25,954 bases of DNA from positions 1 through 25,954 of the forward strand of contig JAQBQL010000054.1 in the NCBI GenBank assembly GCA_028287035.1. The letters run 5' to 3'. Positions 16,897 to 24,738 of this stretch are shown piece by piece. The notes beneath the pieces are model-generated. The model had not been told where the DNA came from. It saw only the letters and a list, made by a program, of their open reading frames with translations, and searched no databases. Origin of the DNA: Labilithrix sp. (lineage in GTDB: Bacteria; Myxococcota; Polyangia; Polyangiales; Polyangiaceae). The first letter of the stretch is position 1, and every line of letters begins with the position of its first letter. The position numbers were made by a program, and so were the translations under genes.

Positions 16897-17792
16897 GGGC
16901 GACGCTGCTCGTCGCAGCGGCGCTCCTCGCGGGGTGTGAGGAGCGCGGTCACCGCCTGACCGACGCCGCCGCGCCTCCGCCGATCGCTCCGGGGCCCTCG
17001 GCGCCGGTCCACGTCCCGGCGGCCGCGCCGACCGGCGATGCCGACGCCCCGCGCAAGGACTGCCGCATCATGTCCTCGGAAGGCGGCCCGGCCGCGAGCG
17101 CCGACCCCGACGCATGGCTCGACGTCGCGGCGCAGGGCACGTTCTCGGTGCGCACGCTCGACACCGGCCGCGAGCTGCGCTTCGAGGGACCGGGGCGCGT
17201 TCGCGCGTGCGGCGGCGAGGTCGCGCTCCTTGCCGAGGGCTCGGCGGTCGGCCTGCCGGGCAGCGGCGAGGCGCCAGGCAGCGAGCAGTGGGTGGCCTCG
17301 GCGTTCGGCGCGGCGCGCTGGGCCTCCGGCGTGCACCGCATGACGGCCGCGAAGGATTCGTGCAAAGTGCAAGTATCTACCGGAGCGCTCGAGCTCTACG
17401 TCGCGGAGGACGTGTCCGTCAGCGACGTCACGACCGACGGAGGTGACGCGCCGCGCGGCGACCCCGCGAGCACCCGGGGCGGGTTCCGGCACATCGTCAC
17501 CCGGCGCACCCTCCTCCTCACGCCGCGCGGGCCCTCCGCCGGCACCGCGGCGGTGAAGACGGCGCTCACCGCCTGCGAGCGAGCGGCGGCGGCGGTCTCT
17601 GACCTCGCCGCGCGGATGAACGGCGGGGACGCGGGCGCCCTCGGCGAGCTCGCCGCGGAGAGCGTGAGCGCGCGGGGCACGGCGCGCGCCGCCTGCGCGG
17701 TCGCGGAGGTGCGGGTGTACCTCGCCGGCGGTCGCCCCGACGACCGAGCGAAGCTTGCCGCCGCGGTCGCCCGCTTCCGGACGTCTCCCTGA
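16893..17792 (+). CDS. FecR-like lipoprotein
   Basis: 299-aa secreted protein; signal peptide with lipobox LAGC (Cys15). A beta-rich stretch at about 80-185 has the shape of a FecR-like domain: FSVRTLDTGRELRFEGPGRV, EVALLAEGSAVGLPG, EQWVASAFGAARWASGVHRMT and a later ALELYVAEDV (separate strands). The rest, about 215-299, is helical with several cysteines. FecR-like domains in such bacteria usually act in envelope signalling or as secreted beta-helix modules; no TonB receptor or ECF sigma factor is nearby. The start codon overlaps the PP2C stop by 4 nt, so the two are co-translated and may act together. Family assignment moderate, function unknown. Confidence 0.8.
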   Translation: MRATLLVAAALLAGCEERGHRLTDAAAPPPIAPGPSAPVHVPAAAPTGDADAPRKDCRIMSSEGGPAASADPDAWLDVAAQGTFSVRTLDTGRELRFEGPGRVRACGGEVALLAEGSAVGLPGSGEAPGSEQWVASAFGAARWASGVHRMTAAKDSCKVQVSTGALELYVAEDVSVSDVTTDGGDAPRGDPASTRGGFRHIVTRRTLLLTPRGPSAGTAAVKTALTACERAAAAVSDLAARMNGGDAGALGELAAESVSARGTARAACAVAEVRVYLAGGRPDDRAKLAAAVARFRTSP

Positions 17793-17812
17793 AGAAGTGG
17801 TACGTTTCGCGC

Positions 17813-19336
17813 GTGAAGCCCGGGCTCGCGCGGCTCTGTTCCCTCGCCGCGGTCCGGCTCGCCACGATGGCGGCCGGCGCTGCCGCGCTCGCATGGGCGC
17901 GGCCGGCGCAAGCGCAGGAGCCGGCGCTCGTCGACCTTCAGGCGCCTGACCGAGGGGTCGCTCCTCCGGCGCCTCCGGCGAACGACGCCGACAAGCCGAT
18001 CGTCGTGTGGCCGACGCTCACCCCCGCCGGCGACGAGGTCGGCGCCCTCCCGCTGCACCGCCCGATCGCGACCGAGGGGCAGCTCGCCGCGCGTGCCCAG
18101 GAGCTCGACGCGACGCTCCGCGACGCGGTCCAGGACCTCGGGTTCACGCTCGACGTCGCCGACGCCGGTCCGCTCCTGTCGCGCACGCGTGACCTCGATC
18201 TCGTCGAGCGCGCCGCGCAGTCGAGCAAGCGCGGCGGCGAGCAGGATCAGGGCACGTGGGTGGTGAGCGCGCGTCTCGAGCCCGCCGGCGGCGACACGTT
18301 CCTGATGCGTATCCTCGCGGTGCCGCCGCGGGGCAAGGTGCTCCGCGTCCGGGTGGAGCGCGTGGTCGCCGCGGACATCTCGGTGCGTGGCCTCGTGCTG
18401 CTGCGCGATCTGCTCTCGAGCAACGCGCCCGGCGGATCCGAGAGCGGCCCGCGTCCCCAGGAGTCCGCCAGCACCGGGCTGATGGGCAACCTCCGCTCGC
18501 AGGGCCGCGCCGTCCTCGCCACGAACGCCGCGCTCTTCGGCGCGTTCACGGCGTTCAGCATCCAGCGGGCCAGCGGCTCCGATGATCCGCGGCTCCTCTA
18601 CCCGCTCGTCACGCTCGGGACCGGCATCGGCCTCGGCGGCGCGCTCCTCGTGGCCGAGGAGTGGAACATCGGCACGGGTGACGCCTGGACGCTCGCCGGC
18701 TCCGCGTGGTGGGGCACCGCCGCCGGGATCCTCGTCGCCAACGGACAGCACGTGCAACCGCTCAGCGACCGCTACGCGTGGGGCGTCGGCGGCGGGCTCA
18801 TCGGGCTGACGCTCGCCACCTTCTCCCTGACCCGCGGTCACGCCGACGAAGGCGACGCGGTGCTCGTCACCTCGGGGGCCTCGCTGGGCCTCGGGCTCGG
18901 GGCGCTCGGCGATTTCTTCTATCGCGGCAACATCCAGGACCACACCCCGTACACGGGGGCTGGCATCGGGACTGCGGCCGGCCTGCTCGCGGGCGGCACG
19001 GTCGCGGCGTTCACGCAGGTGTCGCCGTCGCGCGTCCTGCTCGTCGATCTCGGCGCCGGCCTCGGCGCGGCCGCCGGCGCTGCGGTGGCGAGCCCTCTCG
19101 TCTTCGAGAACGTGACCGAGGACAAGGCGCGCGGGTTCGTCGCGGCGACCGCCGGCGGAACGCTGCTCGGCGGCGGCATCGCCTGGTACCTCACGCGCGA
19201 GAGGCCGAGCGCCCCGGCCACGAAGAAGAGCGCGCTCGCGCCCGCTGCGCGTCCCTTCGGCGGCGTCATCGGCGCCTCGCAGACGCGCACCGGCGCCGAG
19301 CCCGCGTACGGCGCGGGCATCCGCGGCACGTGGTGA
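17813..19336 (+). CDS. Glycine-rich secreted or membrane protein, unknown
   Basis: 507-aa protein I cannot assign. The GTG at 17813 gives a signal peptide ending in ARPAQAQ; an in-frame ATG at 17867 is an alternative that keeps a shorter signal. Residues about 80-205 form an alpha/beta domain (TLRDAVQDLGFTLDVAD, GTWVVSARLEP, FLMRILAVPPRGKVLRVRVE) resembling periplasmic domains seen beside TolB-like modules, a weak likeness. Residues about 235-460 hold repeated hydrophobic, Gly/Ala-rich segments with GxxxG-type spacing, such as GTGIGLGGALLVA, GAGIGTAAGLLAGG and GAGLGAAAGAAVAS, suggesting a set of packed membrane helices or an envelope barrel. It lies 20 nt after the FecR-like gene, so it is the third gene of the PP2C operon. 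Convergent with the next gene, with 3 bp between stops. Confidence 0.75.
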   Translation: MKPGLARLCSLAAVRLATMAAGAAALAWARPAQAQEPALVDLQAPDRGVAPPAPPANDADKPIVVWPTLTPAGDEVGALPLHRPIATEGQLAARAQELDATLRDAVQDLGFTLDVADAGPLLSRTRDLDLVERAAQSSKRGGEQDQGTWVVSARLEPAGGDTFLMRILAVPPRGKVLRVRVERVVAADISVRGLVLLRDLLSSNAPGGSESGPRPQESASTGLMGNLRSQGRAVLATNAALFGAFTAFSIQRASGSDDPRLLYPLVTLGTGIGLGGALLVAEEWNIGTGDAWTLAGSAWWGTAAGILVANGQHVQPLSDRYAWGVGGGLIGLTLATFSLTRGHADEGDAVLVTSGASLGLGLGALGDFFYRGNIQDHTPYTGAGIGTAAGLLAGGTVAAFTQVSPSRVLLVDLGAGLGAAAGAAVASPLVFENVTEDKARGFVAATAGGTLLGGGIAWYLTRERPSAPATKKSALAPAARPFGGVIGASQTRTGAEPAYGAGIRGTW

Positions 19337-19339
19337 GCG

Positions 19340-20392
19340 CTACTTCGCGAGCTTGAGGATCGAACCGCCGGCCGCGGCTTCGCCCTGCACCGTGACGTAG
19401 ACCCCCGCGTCGTCGACGACCACTCCGCTCGGCGCATCGAGACCGCCCGCAACGGTGACGCCCGTGCCTCCGGTCACGGGAAAACGCACCACGCGATCGG
19501 ATTCGAGCCGGTACAGGTTCGCGTCGTCGCCGGCGATCCCGCCGAACGCGGTGGGGCTGTCGCCACCGCGGTAGAGAACGATGGGGGCGTCGGCGGGCTG
19601 GCGTCCACGCGAGAAGACGTTCGAGAACCCGCTCCAGTAGACGATGCCGCCGCGCGCGAGGATCTCGCTCGAATACGTCGGCGTGTCGGCGGTCGAGAGC
19701 GAAAGGCTCGTGATGGGTCCCGCCGGAAACGAGCTCTTCGCGGTGACGTGGACGAGCGATGGGTCGGCATTGCTGTCGAACCAGAGCACGCTCGTGTCGT
19801 CGAGCGTCATGGCGACGGGCACCCCGCCCGCGCCGGCGTCCTCCTGTTCGCTGTTACCGACGTACGAGACGAGCCCGGCGCCCGCATGGTCGGCGCGCAG
19901 GATGCGACCGTCGGCGCCCGCACCGTCGCCCTGGAAGACCCACACGTTCGTCGCATCGACGAAGAGGGCCGTCGTGTCGACGGCGAAGGTGGCCGCCGGC
20001 AGGTCGAAGAGCTTCGCCGGCGCGCCCCCCGTCTTTGGGGCGAGCTGCACGTCGGCGCTCGTCGCGACGTACACCGATCCGCCGGCCGACGGGTCGACGG
20101 CGAGCGCGGCGACGCCCGCGAACGTCGCCACGGTACGCACCGCGCCGCCCGCCTTCGGTACGGTGTTCACGTTGCTCCCGGAGAGCCAGTAGAGCGCGGA
20201 GTCGTCCTGCGCGAGCAGCGCCGGCGCGTCCTGGCCAGTCACGAGCGGCGGCCCACCACCAGGCGCGATGCCGGCTTCGCCGCCCTCCTGCAGATAGTCG
20301 AGTGACTGGACGAGGCTGCACGCCACGAGCACGCCCGAGCCGGCGAGGCCTGCGACGCCTGCGACGGCTGCGAGTATCCGCCTTCGCGTCAC
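19340..20392 (-). CDS. Beta-propeller-like lipoprotein
   Basis: 350-aa secreted protein. GTG start at 20392, overlapping the stop of the upstream gene by 4 nt (GTGA). Signal peptide with lipobox LVAC (Cys25). The mature part consists of repeated blades of about 45 residues with the pattern of a hydrophobic strand, Tyr/Val-rich strand and 'K-x-GG' turn: ALYWLSGSNVNTVPKAGG, SVYVATSADVQLAPKTGG, VLWFDSNADPS, IVYWSGFSNVF, LYRLESDRVVRFPVTGG and VYVTVQGEAAAGGSILKL. This pattern fits a six- or seven-bladed propeller, a fold used for binding ligands or proteins outside the cell. Last gene of the FHA regulator-kinase operon; it may be the sensory or binding partner of the membrane proteins upstream. 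No enzyme motif seen. Confidence 0.82.
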   Translation of the reverse strand: MTRRRILAAVAGVAGLAGSGVLVACSLVQSLDYLQEGGEAGIAPGGGPPLVTGQDAPALLAQDDSALYWLSGSNVNTVPKAGGAVRTVATFAGVAALAVDPSAGGSVYVATSADVQLAPKTGGAPAKLFDLPAATFAVDTTALFVDATNVWVFQGDGAGADGRILRADHAGAGLVSYVGNSEQEDAGAGGVPVAMTLDDTSVLWFDSNADPSLVHVTAKSSFPAGPITSLSLSTADTPTYSSEILARGGIVYWSGFSNVFSRGRQPADAPIVLYRGGDSPTAFGGIAGDDANLYRLESDRVVRFPVTGGTGVTVAGGLDAPSGVVVDDAGVYVTVQGEAAAGGSILKLAK

Positions 20393-21267
20393 GGAGTGCC
20401 CTTCACGAGAACGCGCGGCATCCAGGGCGCGGGGCCGAGGCTCGCCGCCTTCGCGGGAGGCGACCCGGTGAGCGCCGGCCACGCGAGCACGACCGCCGCC
20501 GCCGCCGCCGCGAGACCGATGACGAGCGAGATGTCCGCCGCGAGATAGCTCGTCTTGACCGGCCGCACCTCGTCGTCGGTGCAGCGGGGGCCGCACGACC
20601 CGGCGAGGTCGCGCTCGTTGGCCTTGCCGGAGAGCGCAAAGTACGTGAACGAGCCGAGCGCCAGAACGGCGACGCCGCCGAGGACGAGGCTCGGCACGGG
20701 GACCGCGCGCGTGCCTCTCGGCGAGGCGGCCGCAGTGGCGTCGGGCTTCGGCTCGAGCGTGCCGAAGTCGGCCAGCACCTTGCGGTTCTTCTCGCCTTCG
20801 ACGACGAGCACCTTCACGTCGAGCACCTTGCCGTCGCCACGCTCGAAGTGGAACGTGTGCTCGCCCGGCTCCACGTCGAGGGCGGCGCCCGTGAGCTTGT
20901 CGGCGACGACGGTGCCATCGACGGCGACCTTCACATCGGTGGTGTCGGAGCCGGAGGCGTCGCGTGCCTCGAGGGCGACCGTCGGCGCGTCGCGCTCCAC
21001 CGCCGCCACCTGTTCGGTGCACTCCTTCTTCACGAGCGCCGGACAGTCGCTGCGCGCGCAGGCCACGAACCGCTCCTTCGCCGCGTGCAGCTTCTTGTCG
21101 GCGCGGAGCGTGAGGCCTTCCTCGTGGGCGCCGATGCACTGCTGCTTCGCGCTCGGCCGCGCGGGAGGTCTGCCCCGGGGCGGCGCGGCACCTGCGGGCG
21201 CGGCGCCGAGGAGGAGCGCGACGCACGCCACCGCCGAAGCAGCGCGGTGGGGCCCGCGTGCTGCCAC
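20389..21267 (-). CDS. PEGA-domain-like membrane protein
   Basis: 292-aa envelope protein. GTG start at 21267 shares one base with the kinase stop TAG; a longer frame to 21327 runs into the kinase gene. Signal peptide ends near GAAPAGA (about residue 27). A helical cysteine-containing segment (C44, C70, C75, C83) follows, then a PEGA-like beta domain at about 112-168 (VKVAVDGTVVADKL, LDVEPGEHTFHFERG), and two hydrophobic helices at about 190-211 and 241-263 with a short loop holding C225 and C229. Such proteins are common in Polyangia next to Ser/Thr kinases. The one-base overlap with the kinase and the 4-nt overlap with the propeller gene argue that the three make one complex or pathway. Function unknown. 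Confidence 0.82.
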   Translation of the reverse strand: MAARGPHRAASAVACVALLLGAAPAGAAPPRGRPPARPSAKQQCIGAHEEGLTLRADKKLHAAKERFVACARSDCPALVKKECTEQVAAVERDAPTVALEARDASGSDTTDVKVAVDGTVVADKLTGAALDVEPGEHTFHFERGDGKVLDVKVLVVEGEKNRKVLADFGTLEPKPDATAAASPRGTRAVPVPSLVLGGVAVLALGSFTYFALSGKANERDLAGSCGPRCTDDEVRPVKTSYLAADISLVIGLAAAAAAVVLAWPALTGSPPAKAASLGPAPWMPRVLVKGTP

Positions 21268-22868
21268 TAGAAGCAGTCCGGGTTGAAGCGAGTGTTGCCC
21301 TTCTCGTCCACGTAGGTCTTGTCGCACCGCTTCTGGAGCCTCGGCTTCGCGCTCTTCACCGCGGTCGCCGACGCGGTGGACGCCGCCGGCGGAACGACGG
21401 TGACGACCGCCGCGGAGGCCGACGAGGCAGACGCGCTCACCGACGCGCTCACCGACGCGCTCACGGAGGCGACGCTGGCGGAGGGCGCGGCGTCCGCGTC
21501 GCTCGCCCGCCCGCGGGTGCGTCCGACGTTGCCGCGGACCACGACGACGCTGACGAGCGCGATCGCCGCGAAGAGCGCGGCTCCGCCGAACGCGGCAAGC
21601 ATGCGGCTGCTGATCGAGGAGCGTGCCGAAGGGCCCGCCGAGGGCCGCGCCGGCCCGTGGCTCGTGCTGCGGACGGTGCCCACGTCGGTGGCCTCCTCGG
21701 CGGGGCCGAGCACCGGCATCGAGCCGCTACGTGCGAAGGCGCCGATCGACGAGGGCCCCGCGTGAGGCAGCGGTCCGGAGCCAGCGCCTGCGTCGGTGGC
21801 CATGTCGGCGTGCCGGCGGCGACGCTCCGCCTCCTCGATGGCGCGGGTGAGCGTCGAGTCGGCGGCGGGCGCCGCCACGGGAATGCGGTGCGACGACTTC
21901 TCGACCTGCGACACGAGCTGCGCGCGCGCCTCGAGCGTGCCGGCTGCCGTCGCCGCGACGAACGCGCCGAGATCCTTCTGACGCGGCGGCGGCATCGAGT
22001 CCTCGATGGCGTGCGCCATGGCGTCGGCGGTCGGCCAGCGCTGCGCGGGATCGCGGGCGAGGCCGCGCATCACCGCATCGGCGAGCGGCCGCGGAACGTG
22101 CGGGTTGTACGTCTCGGGGCGATCGATGGGCAGCGTCAGGACGCGCGCCATGGTCTCGCCCGGGTGATCGGCGAAGAAGAGGCGGCGGCTCGTGAGCAGC
22201 TCCCACAGCACCACCGACGCCGCGAACACGTCGGTGCGCCGATCGACGGCCCCGTGCTGCAGCTGCTCGGGCGCCATGTACGCGGTCTTGCCCTTCACCT
22301 GCCCGTCCTCGGTGGACGACGATCGCGACGCCGCCTTCGCGATGCCGAAGTCGAGCACGCGAGCGACGCCGTCCACGCCGACGAGGACGTTCTGGGGCGA
22401 GACGTCACGATGGACCACGCCGAGCGGCTCGCCGCGCGTGTCCCGCGCCATGTGCGCAGCGTGCAGCCCGCGGAGCGCCTGGGCCACGATCGTCGCCGCG
22501 AAGGCGATGGGCATGCGGCTCGTCGTCTCGGCGAGGAGCTTCACGAGGTGCGCGACCGAGTCGCCCTCGACGTACTCCATGACGACGAGGAGCTCGTCGC
22601 CCTCGGCGACCACGTCGAGCGTCGGGACGACGTTCGGATGATGGATCTGCGCCGCGATGCGCGCCTCGTCGAGGAGCATCGCGACGAACTCGGGGTCCTT
22701 CGCGTAGGCGTCGTGGAGGCGCTTGATGGCGACCGTGCGCGAGAAGCCCGCCGCCCCCAGGAGGCGCCCGAGATGGACGGTCGCCATCCCCCCGGCCGCG
22801 ATGCGGTCGTGGACGACGTAACGGCCGACGAGTCGGCCCTTCCCATTCGAGCTCGGTTGCCCGTGCAT
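21267..22868 (-). CDS. Membrane-anchored eukaryotic-type Ser/Thr protein kinase
   Basis: 533-aa Hanks-type kinase. Catalytic domain at about 17-290: glycine loop IAAGGMATVHLG, Lys49 (VAIKR), Glu68, HRDVSPQN (H153-R154-D155, N160), DFG at 173-175, APE at 199-201. All catalytic residues are present, so it should be active. A juxtamembrane linker rich in Ser/Thr/Ala (about 330-420) offers autophosphorylation sites. One transmembrane helix at about 424-444 is followed by an outer tail with an (SVSA)n stretch and a Cys-containing end (C515, C532). No PASTA domain. The ATG at 22868 is preceded by a hairpin at 22881-22913 that could hide the ribosome site. It follows the FHA regulator gene by 71 nt and overlaps the PEGA gene by one base. 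A likely kinase for the FHA protein. Confidence 0.96.
   Translation of the reverse strand: MHGQPSSNGKGRLVGRYVVHDRIAAGGMATVHLGRLLGAAGFSRTVAIKRLHDAYAKDPEFVAMLLDEARIAAQIHHPNVVPTLDVVAEGDELLVVMEYVEGDSVAHLVKLLAETTSRMPIAFAATIVAQALRGLHAAHMARDTRGEPLGVVHRDVSPQNVLVGVDGVARVLDFGIAKAASRSSSTEDGQVKGKTAYMAPEQLQHGAVDRRTDVFAASVVLWELLTSRRLFFADHPGETMARVLTLPIDRPETYNPHVPRPLADAVMRGLARDPAQRWPTADAMAHAIEDSMPPPRQKDLGAFVAATAAGTLEARAQLVSQVEKSSHRIPVAAPAADSTLTRAIEEAERRRRHADMATDAGAGSGPLPHAGPSSIGAFARSGSMPVLGPAEEATDVGTVRSTSHGPARPSAGPSARSSISSRMLAAFGGAALFAAIALVSVVVVRGNVGRTRGRASDADAAPSASVASVSASVSASVSASASSASAAVVTVVPPAASTASATAVKSAKPRLQKRCDKTYVDEKGNTRFNPDCF
21430..21465 (-). repeat. 12-bp tandem repeat coding (SVSA)n in the kinase tail
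   Basis: Three head-to-tail copies of GACGCGCTCACC (the last ends in G) within the kinase gene. In frame it encodes the repeated SVSA of the extracytoplasmic tail, residues about 469-480. The number of units probably varies by slippage. Confidence 0.75.
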
Positions 22869-22880
22869 GAACGCCCGCTA

Positions 22881-22913
22881 GCGAGAGTACCACACGCAAA
22901 CGCGTGGTCTCGC
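22881..22913 (-). promoter_or_regulatory. Hairpin in the kinase leader
   Basis: GCGAGA (22881-22886) pairs with TCTCGC (22908-22913); inside, CCAC pairs with GTGG and the stem extends by two more pairs after a mismatch, with a 3-nt bulge on one side and a CAAA loop. It lies in the 71-nt gap after the FHA regulator stop and ends 12 nt before the kinase ATG. It could be an attenuator or a translation control element. No T-run, so it is not a standard terminator. Confidence 0.45.
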
Positions 22914-22939
22914 ATCCGGGCGCTCGCGCTCGCGACGGC

Positions 22940-24388
22940 TCAGCGCGCGCCGCCCCCACGCGGGCGCGGGAGGTTGTACTCGCCGAGGCGGGAGACCAAC
23001 GTACGACGTGAGATACCGAGGAGCTGAGCGGCCTTCGTCTGGTTGCCCGCGCACTTGTCGAGCGCCTCCACGATGCGCTGACGCTCGAACGTCGCGAGGT
23101 CCTGGCGGAGCCGGGCGCCCGCCGCGGCATCGCCCACGTGCTCGCCCGCGGGGACGACCGAAGGGTCGATGAAGTTGCCCGTGGAGAGGAGCACGGCGCG
23201 CTCGATGGCGTTCTTCAGCTCGCGGATGTTGCCCGGCCACTCGTAGCTCTCGAGCCGCGCGATCGCCTCGCGACCGAGCTCGAGGGGCGGACGCCCGCCC
23301 TCGGCGCACGCCTTTCCGAGGAGCTCGCGGGCGATGCCCTCGATCTCCTGCACGCGGTCACGGAGCGGCGGCAGCTCGATGGTGATGCCGTTCAGCCGGA
23401 AATACAGGTCCTCGCGGAAGGTCCCGTCGGTCACGAGGAGGCGAAGGTCGCGGTTCGTCGACGCGATGAAGCGGACGTCGACGGGGCGCGCCTCGGCGCT
23501 GTTCACGCGCTGGGTCTCGCGGCGCTCGAGGACGCGCAGCAGCTTCGCCTGGATGCCGAGCGGGAGCTCCGCGACCTCGTCGAGGAAGAACGTGCCGCCG
23601 TCGGCAGTCTCGAAGAGGCCCGGGCGGTCGCCTTCGCCGAAGAGCTCGCGATCGAGCAGCGGCTCACCGAGCGACGCGCCGTCGATCCGCACGAACGGCC
23701 CCTGCGCGCGGCGCGAGGCGCGGTGGATGCGGTCGGCGATGACCTCCTTGCCGGTGCCGGTCTCGCCGAGCACGAGGACGTGGATGTTGCCGGCAGCGAC
23801 GAGGCGCACGAGCCGCTCGACGCGCTGCATCGGCGACTCGTTGGGACGCGCACCGGGCGGAGCGATGGTCTGCGACGGTGCGCCGGCGGAGACCGGCTTC
23901 TGCGCGATCATCGGGTTCGTCGATTGGAACGAGCTGCGCGCGGCGGGCAAGGCGGCGGCGCGCATACCGGAGGCGCGCGCGGCGGCGCTGGCCGAGGCCG
24001 AGGCATCGCCGCCCTGGATGACGAGGACGACCTGTCCGAGCTCGATGACCTCGCCGGGCGCGACGGCCACGGGCGCTCCCGACACCGCCATGCGGCCGGC
24101 GACGCGGGTCCCGTTCTGGCTGCCGGCGTCCTCGACCTTGGGGACCGCGCCGAGATGAAGGATCGCGTGCTTACGAGAGACCGACGCGTGGTCGATGCGG
24201 ACATCGCAGGACGTGGAGCGTCCGATGGTCAGCGTGCCGCTCGCGGGAAGCGGTCGGGTCAGCGAGCCGCCCTCCCAGAACGCCGAGATCCGCGGCTGGT
24301 TCTCCTGACCCTTGGTGGAGCCGACATCGGCCGTGAGCTCGGTATGCCCACCGTCCCGCTCCGTTCCCTCGCGATCACCGGACGACAT
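22940..24388 (-). CDS. FHA-AAA+-Fis enhancer-binding protein lacking the GAFTGA loop
   Basis: 482-aa transcription regulator. FHA domain at about 33-126, with GRSTSCDVRI (G56-R57), SVSRKH (69-74) and QNGT (91-94), the residues that read phosphothreonine. An Ala/Ser-rich linker leads to a sigma-54-type AAA+ domain at about 185-405: Walker A GETGTGKE (208-215), Walker B TFFLDE (266-271), FREDLYFRLN arginine fingers (324-333). Fis-type helix-turn-helix at about 449-473. The stretch that should hold GAFTGA reads ELFGEGDRPGLFE (248-260): the loop is deleted. It therefore should not remodel sigma-54 in the usual way; TyrR and HupR are known relatives without the motif that act with sigma-70. Start ATG 24388 is chosen over 24454 because AAGGGA lies just upstream. 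Heads the kinase operon. Confidence 0.93.
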   Translation of the reverse strand: MSSGDREGTERDGGHTELTADVGSTKGQENQPRISAFWEGGSLTRPLPASGTLTIGRSTSCDVRIDHASVSRKHAILHLGAVPKVEDAGSQNGTRVAGRMAVSGAPVAVAPGEVIELGQVVLVIQGGDASASASAAARASGMRAAALPAARSSFQSTNPMIAQKPVSAGAPSQTIAPPGARPNESPMQRVERLVRLVAAGNIHVLVLGETGTGKEVIADRIHRASRRAQGPFVRIDGASLGEPLLDRELFGEGDRPGLFETADGGTFFLDEVAELPLGIQAKLLRVLERRETQRVNSAEARPVDVRFIASTNRDLRLLVTDGTFREDLYFRLNGITIELPPLRDRVQEIEGIARELLGKACAEGGRPPLELGREAIARLESYEWPGNIRELKNAIERAVLLSTGNFIDPSVVPAGEHVGDAAAGARLRQDLATFERQRIVEALDKCAGNQTKAAQLLGISRRTLVSRLGEYNLPRPRGGGAR

Positions 24389-24391
24389 GTT

Positions 24392-24397
24392 TCCCTT
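24392..24397 (-). promoter_or_regulatory. Ribosome-binding site of the FHA regulator
   Basis: AAGGGA on the minus strand, three bases before the ATG at 24388. It decides the start in favour of 24388 over the in-frame ATGs at 24415 and 24454, which have no such site. Confidence 0.6.
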
Positions 24398-24614
24398 GAG
24401 TAGAGCATACGCCATGGCCAACCTCTCCTGTCCTGACCCCGTGAGCATGTGCACCTACCCTGCCGTCTCGCAGGCTGCGCAGGGCCGGCCGATCTGCGCG
24501 GAGGCTTGCGCAATCCGAGCAGCCACGCGCGCCTACCGCGAAGAAAGCACCCGCGGTCTGCGCGATGTCCGGTGCGCAACCAGGCCACGAGCTGGATCCC
24601 GGACGCTGGATTCG

Positions 24615-24656
24615 CTCCCGACCCAGAGCGCGTTTCGAACGACCCTGGGTCGGGAG
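24615..24656. repeat. Long perfect stem-loop in the divergent region
   Basis: CTCCCGACCCAG (24615-24626) and its exact complement (24645-24656) enclose an 18-nt loop that itself contains TTCGAA. It is about 110-150 bp upstream of the plus-strand gene and about 230 bp upstream of the minus-strand gene. It may be an upstream binding site for a dimeric regulator (the Fis-type regulator next door is a candidate) or part of a structured RNA. No T-run on either side. Confidence 0.6.
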
Positions 24657-24738
24657 GCGTGGATCGCTGGGCCACCTATTTTCGATGACTTGAGGGTGAT
24701 CCGTTCCGGTAAACGCTGATTTTTCCACGCATCTACAG

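Noticed and set aside
17396..18943. Minus-strand open frame of 515 codons opposite the FecR-like and glycine-rich genes
   Set aside because: Arg/Glu/Asp-rich shadow; the plus-strand genes have signal peptides, coupling and sensible domain patterns.
21258..23027. Plus-strand open frame of 589 codons opposite the kinase
   Set aside because: Antisense to a kinase with all catalytic motifs; composition is typical of shadow frames.
23138..24403. Plus-strand open frame of 421 codons opposite the FHA regulator
   Set aside because: Full overlap with a gene with clear FHA, AAA+ and HTH motifs; no motif of its own.
24627..24644. TTCGAA in the stem-loop as a sign of a tRNA or an att site
   Set aside because: The surrounding bases do not fold as a tRNA T-arm and there is no integrase gene or second copy of the sequence in the window.
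24312..24719. Plus-strand open frame of 135 codons in the divergent region
   Set aside because: It begins inside the FHA regulator gene, lacks a ribosome site and codes for no recognisable protein; it crosses the long stem-loop.
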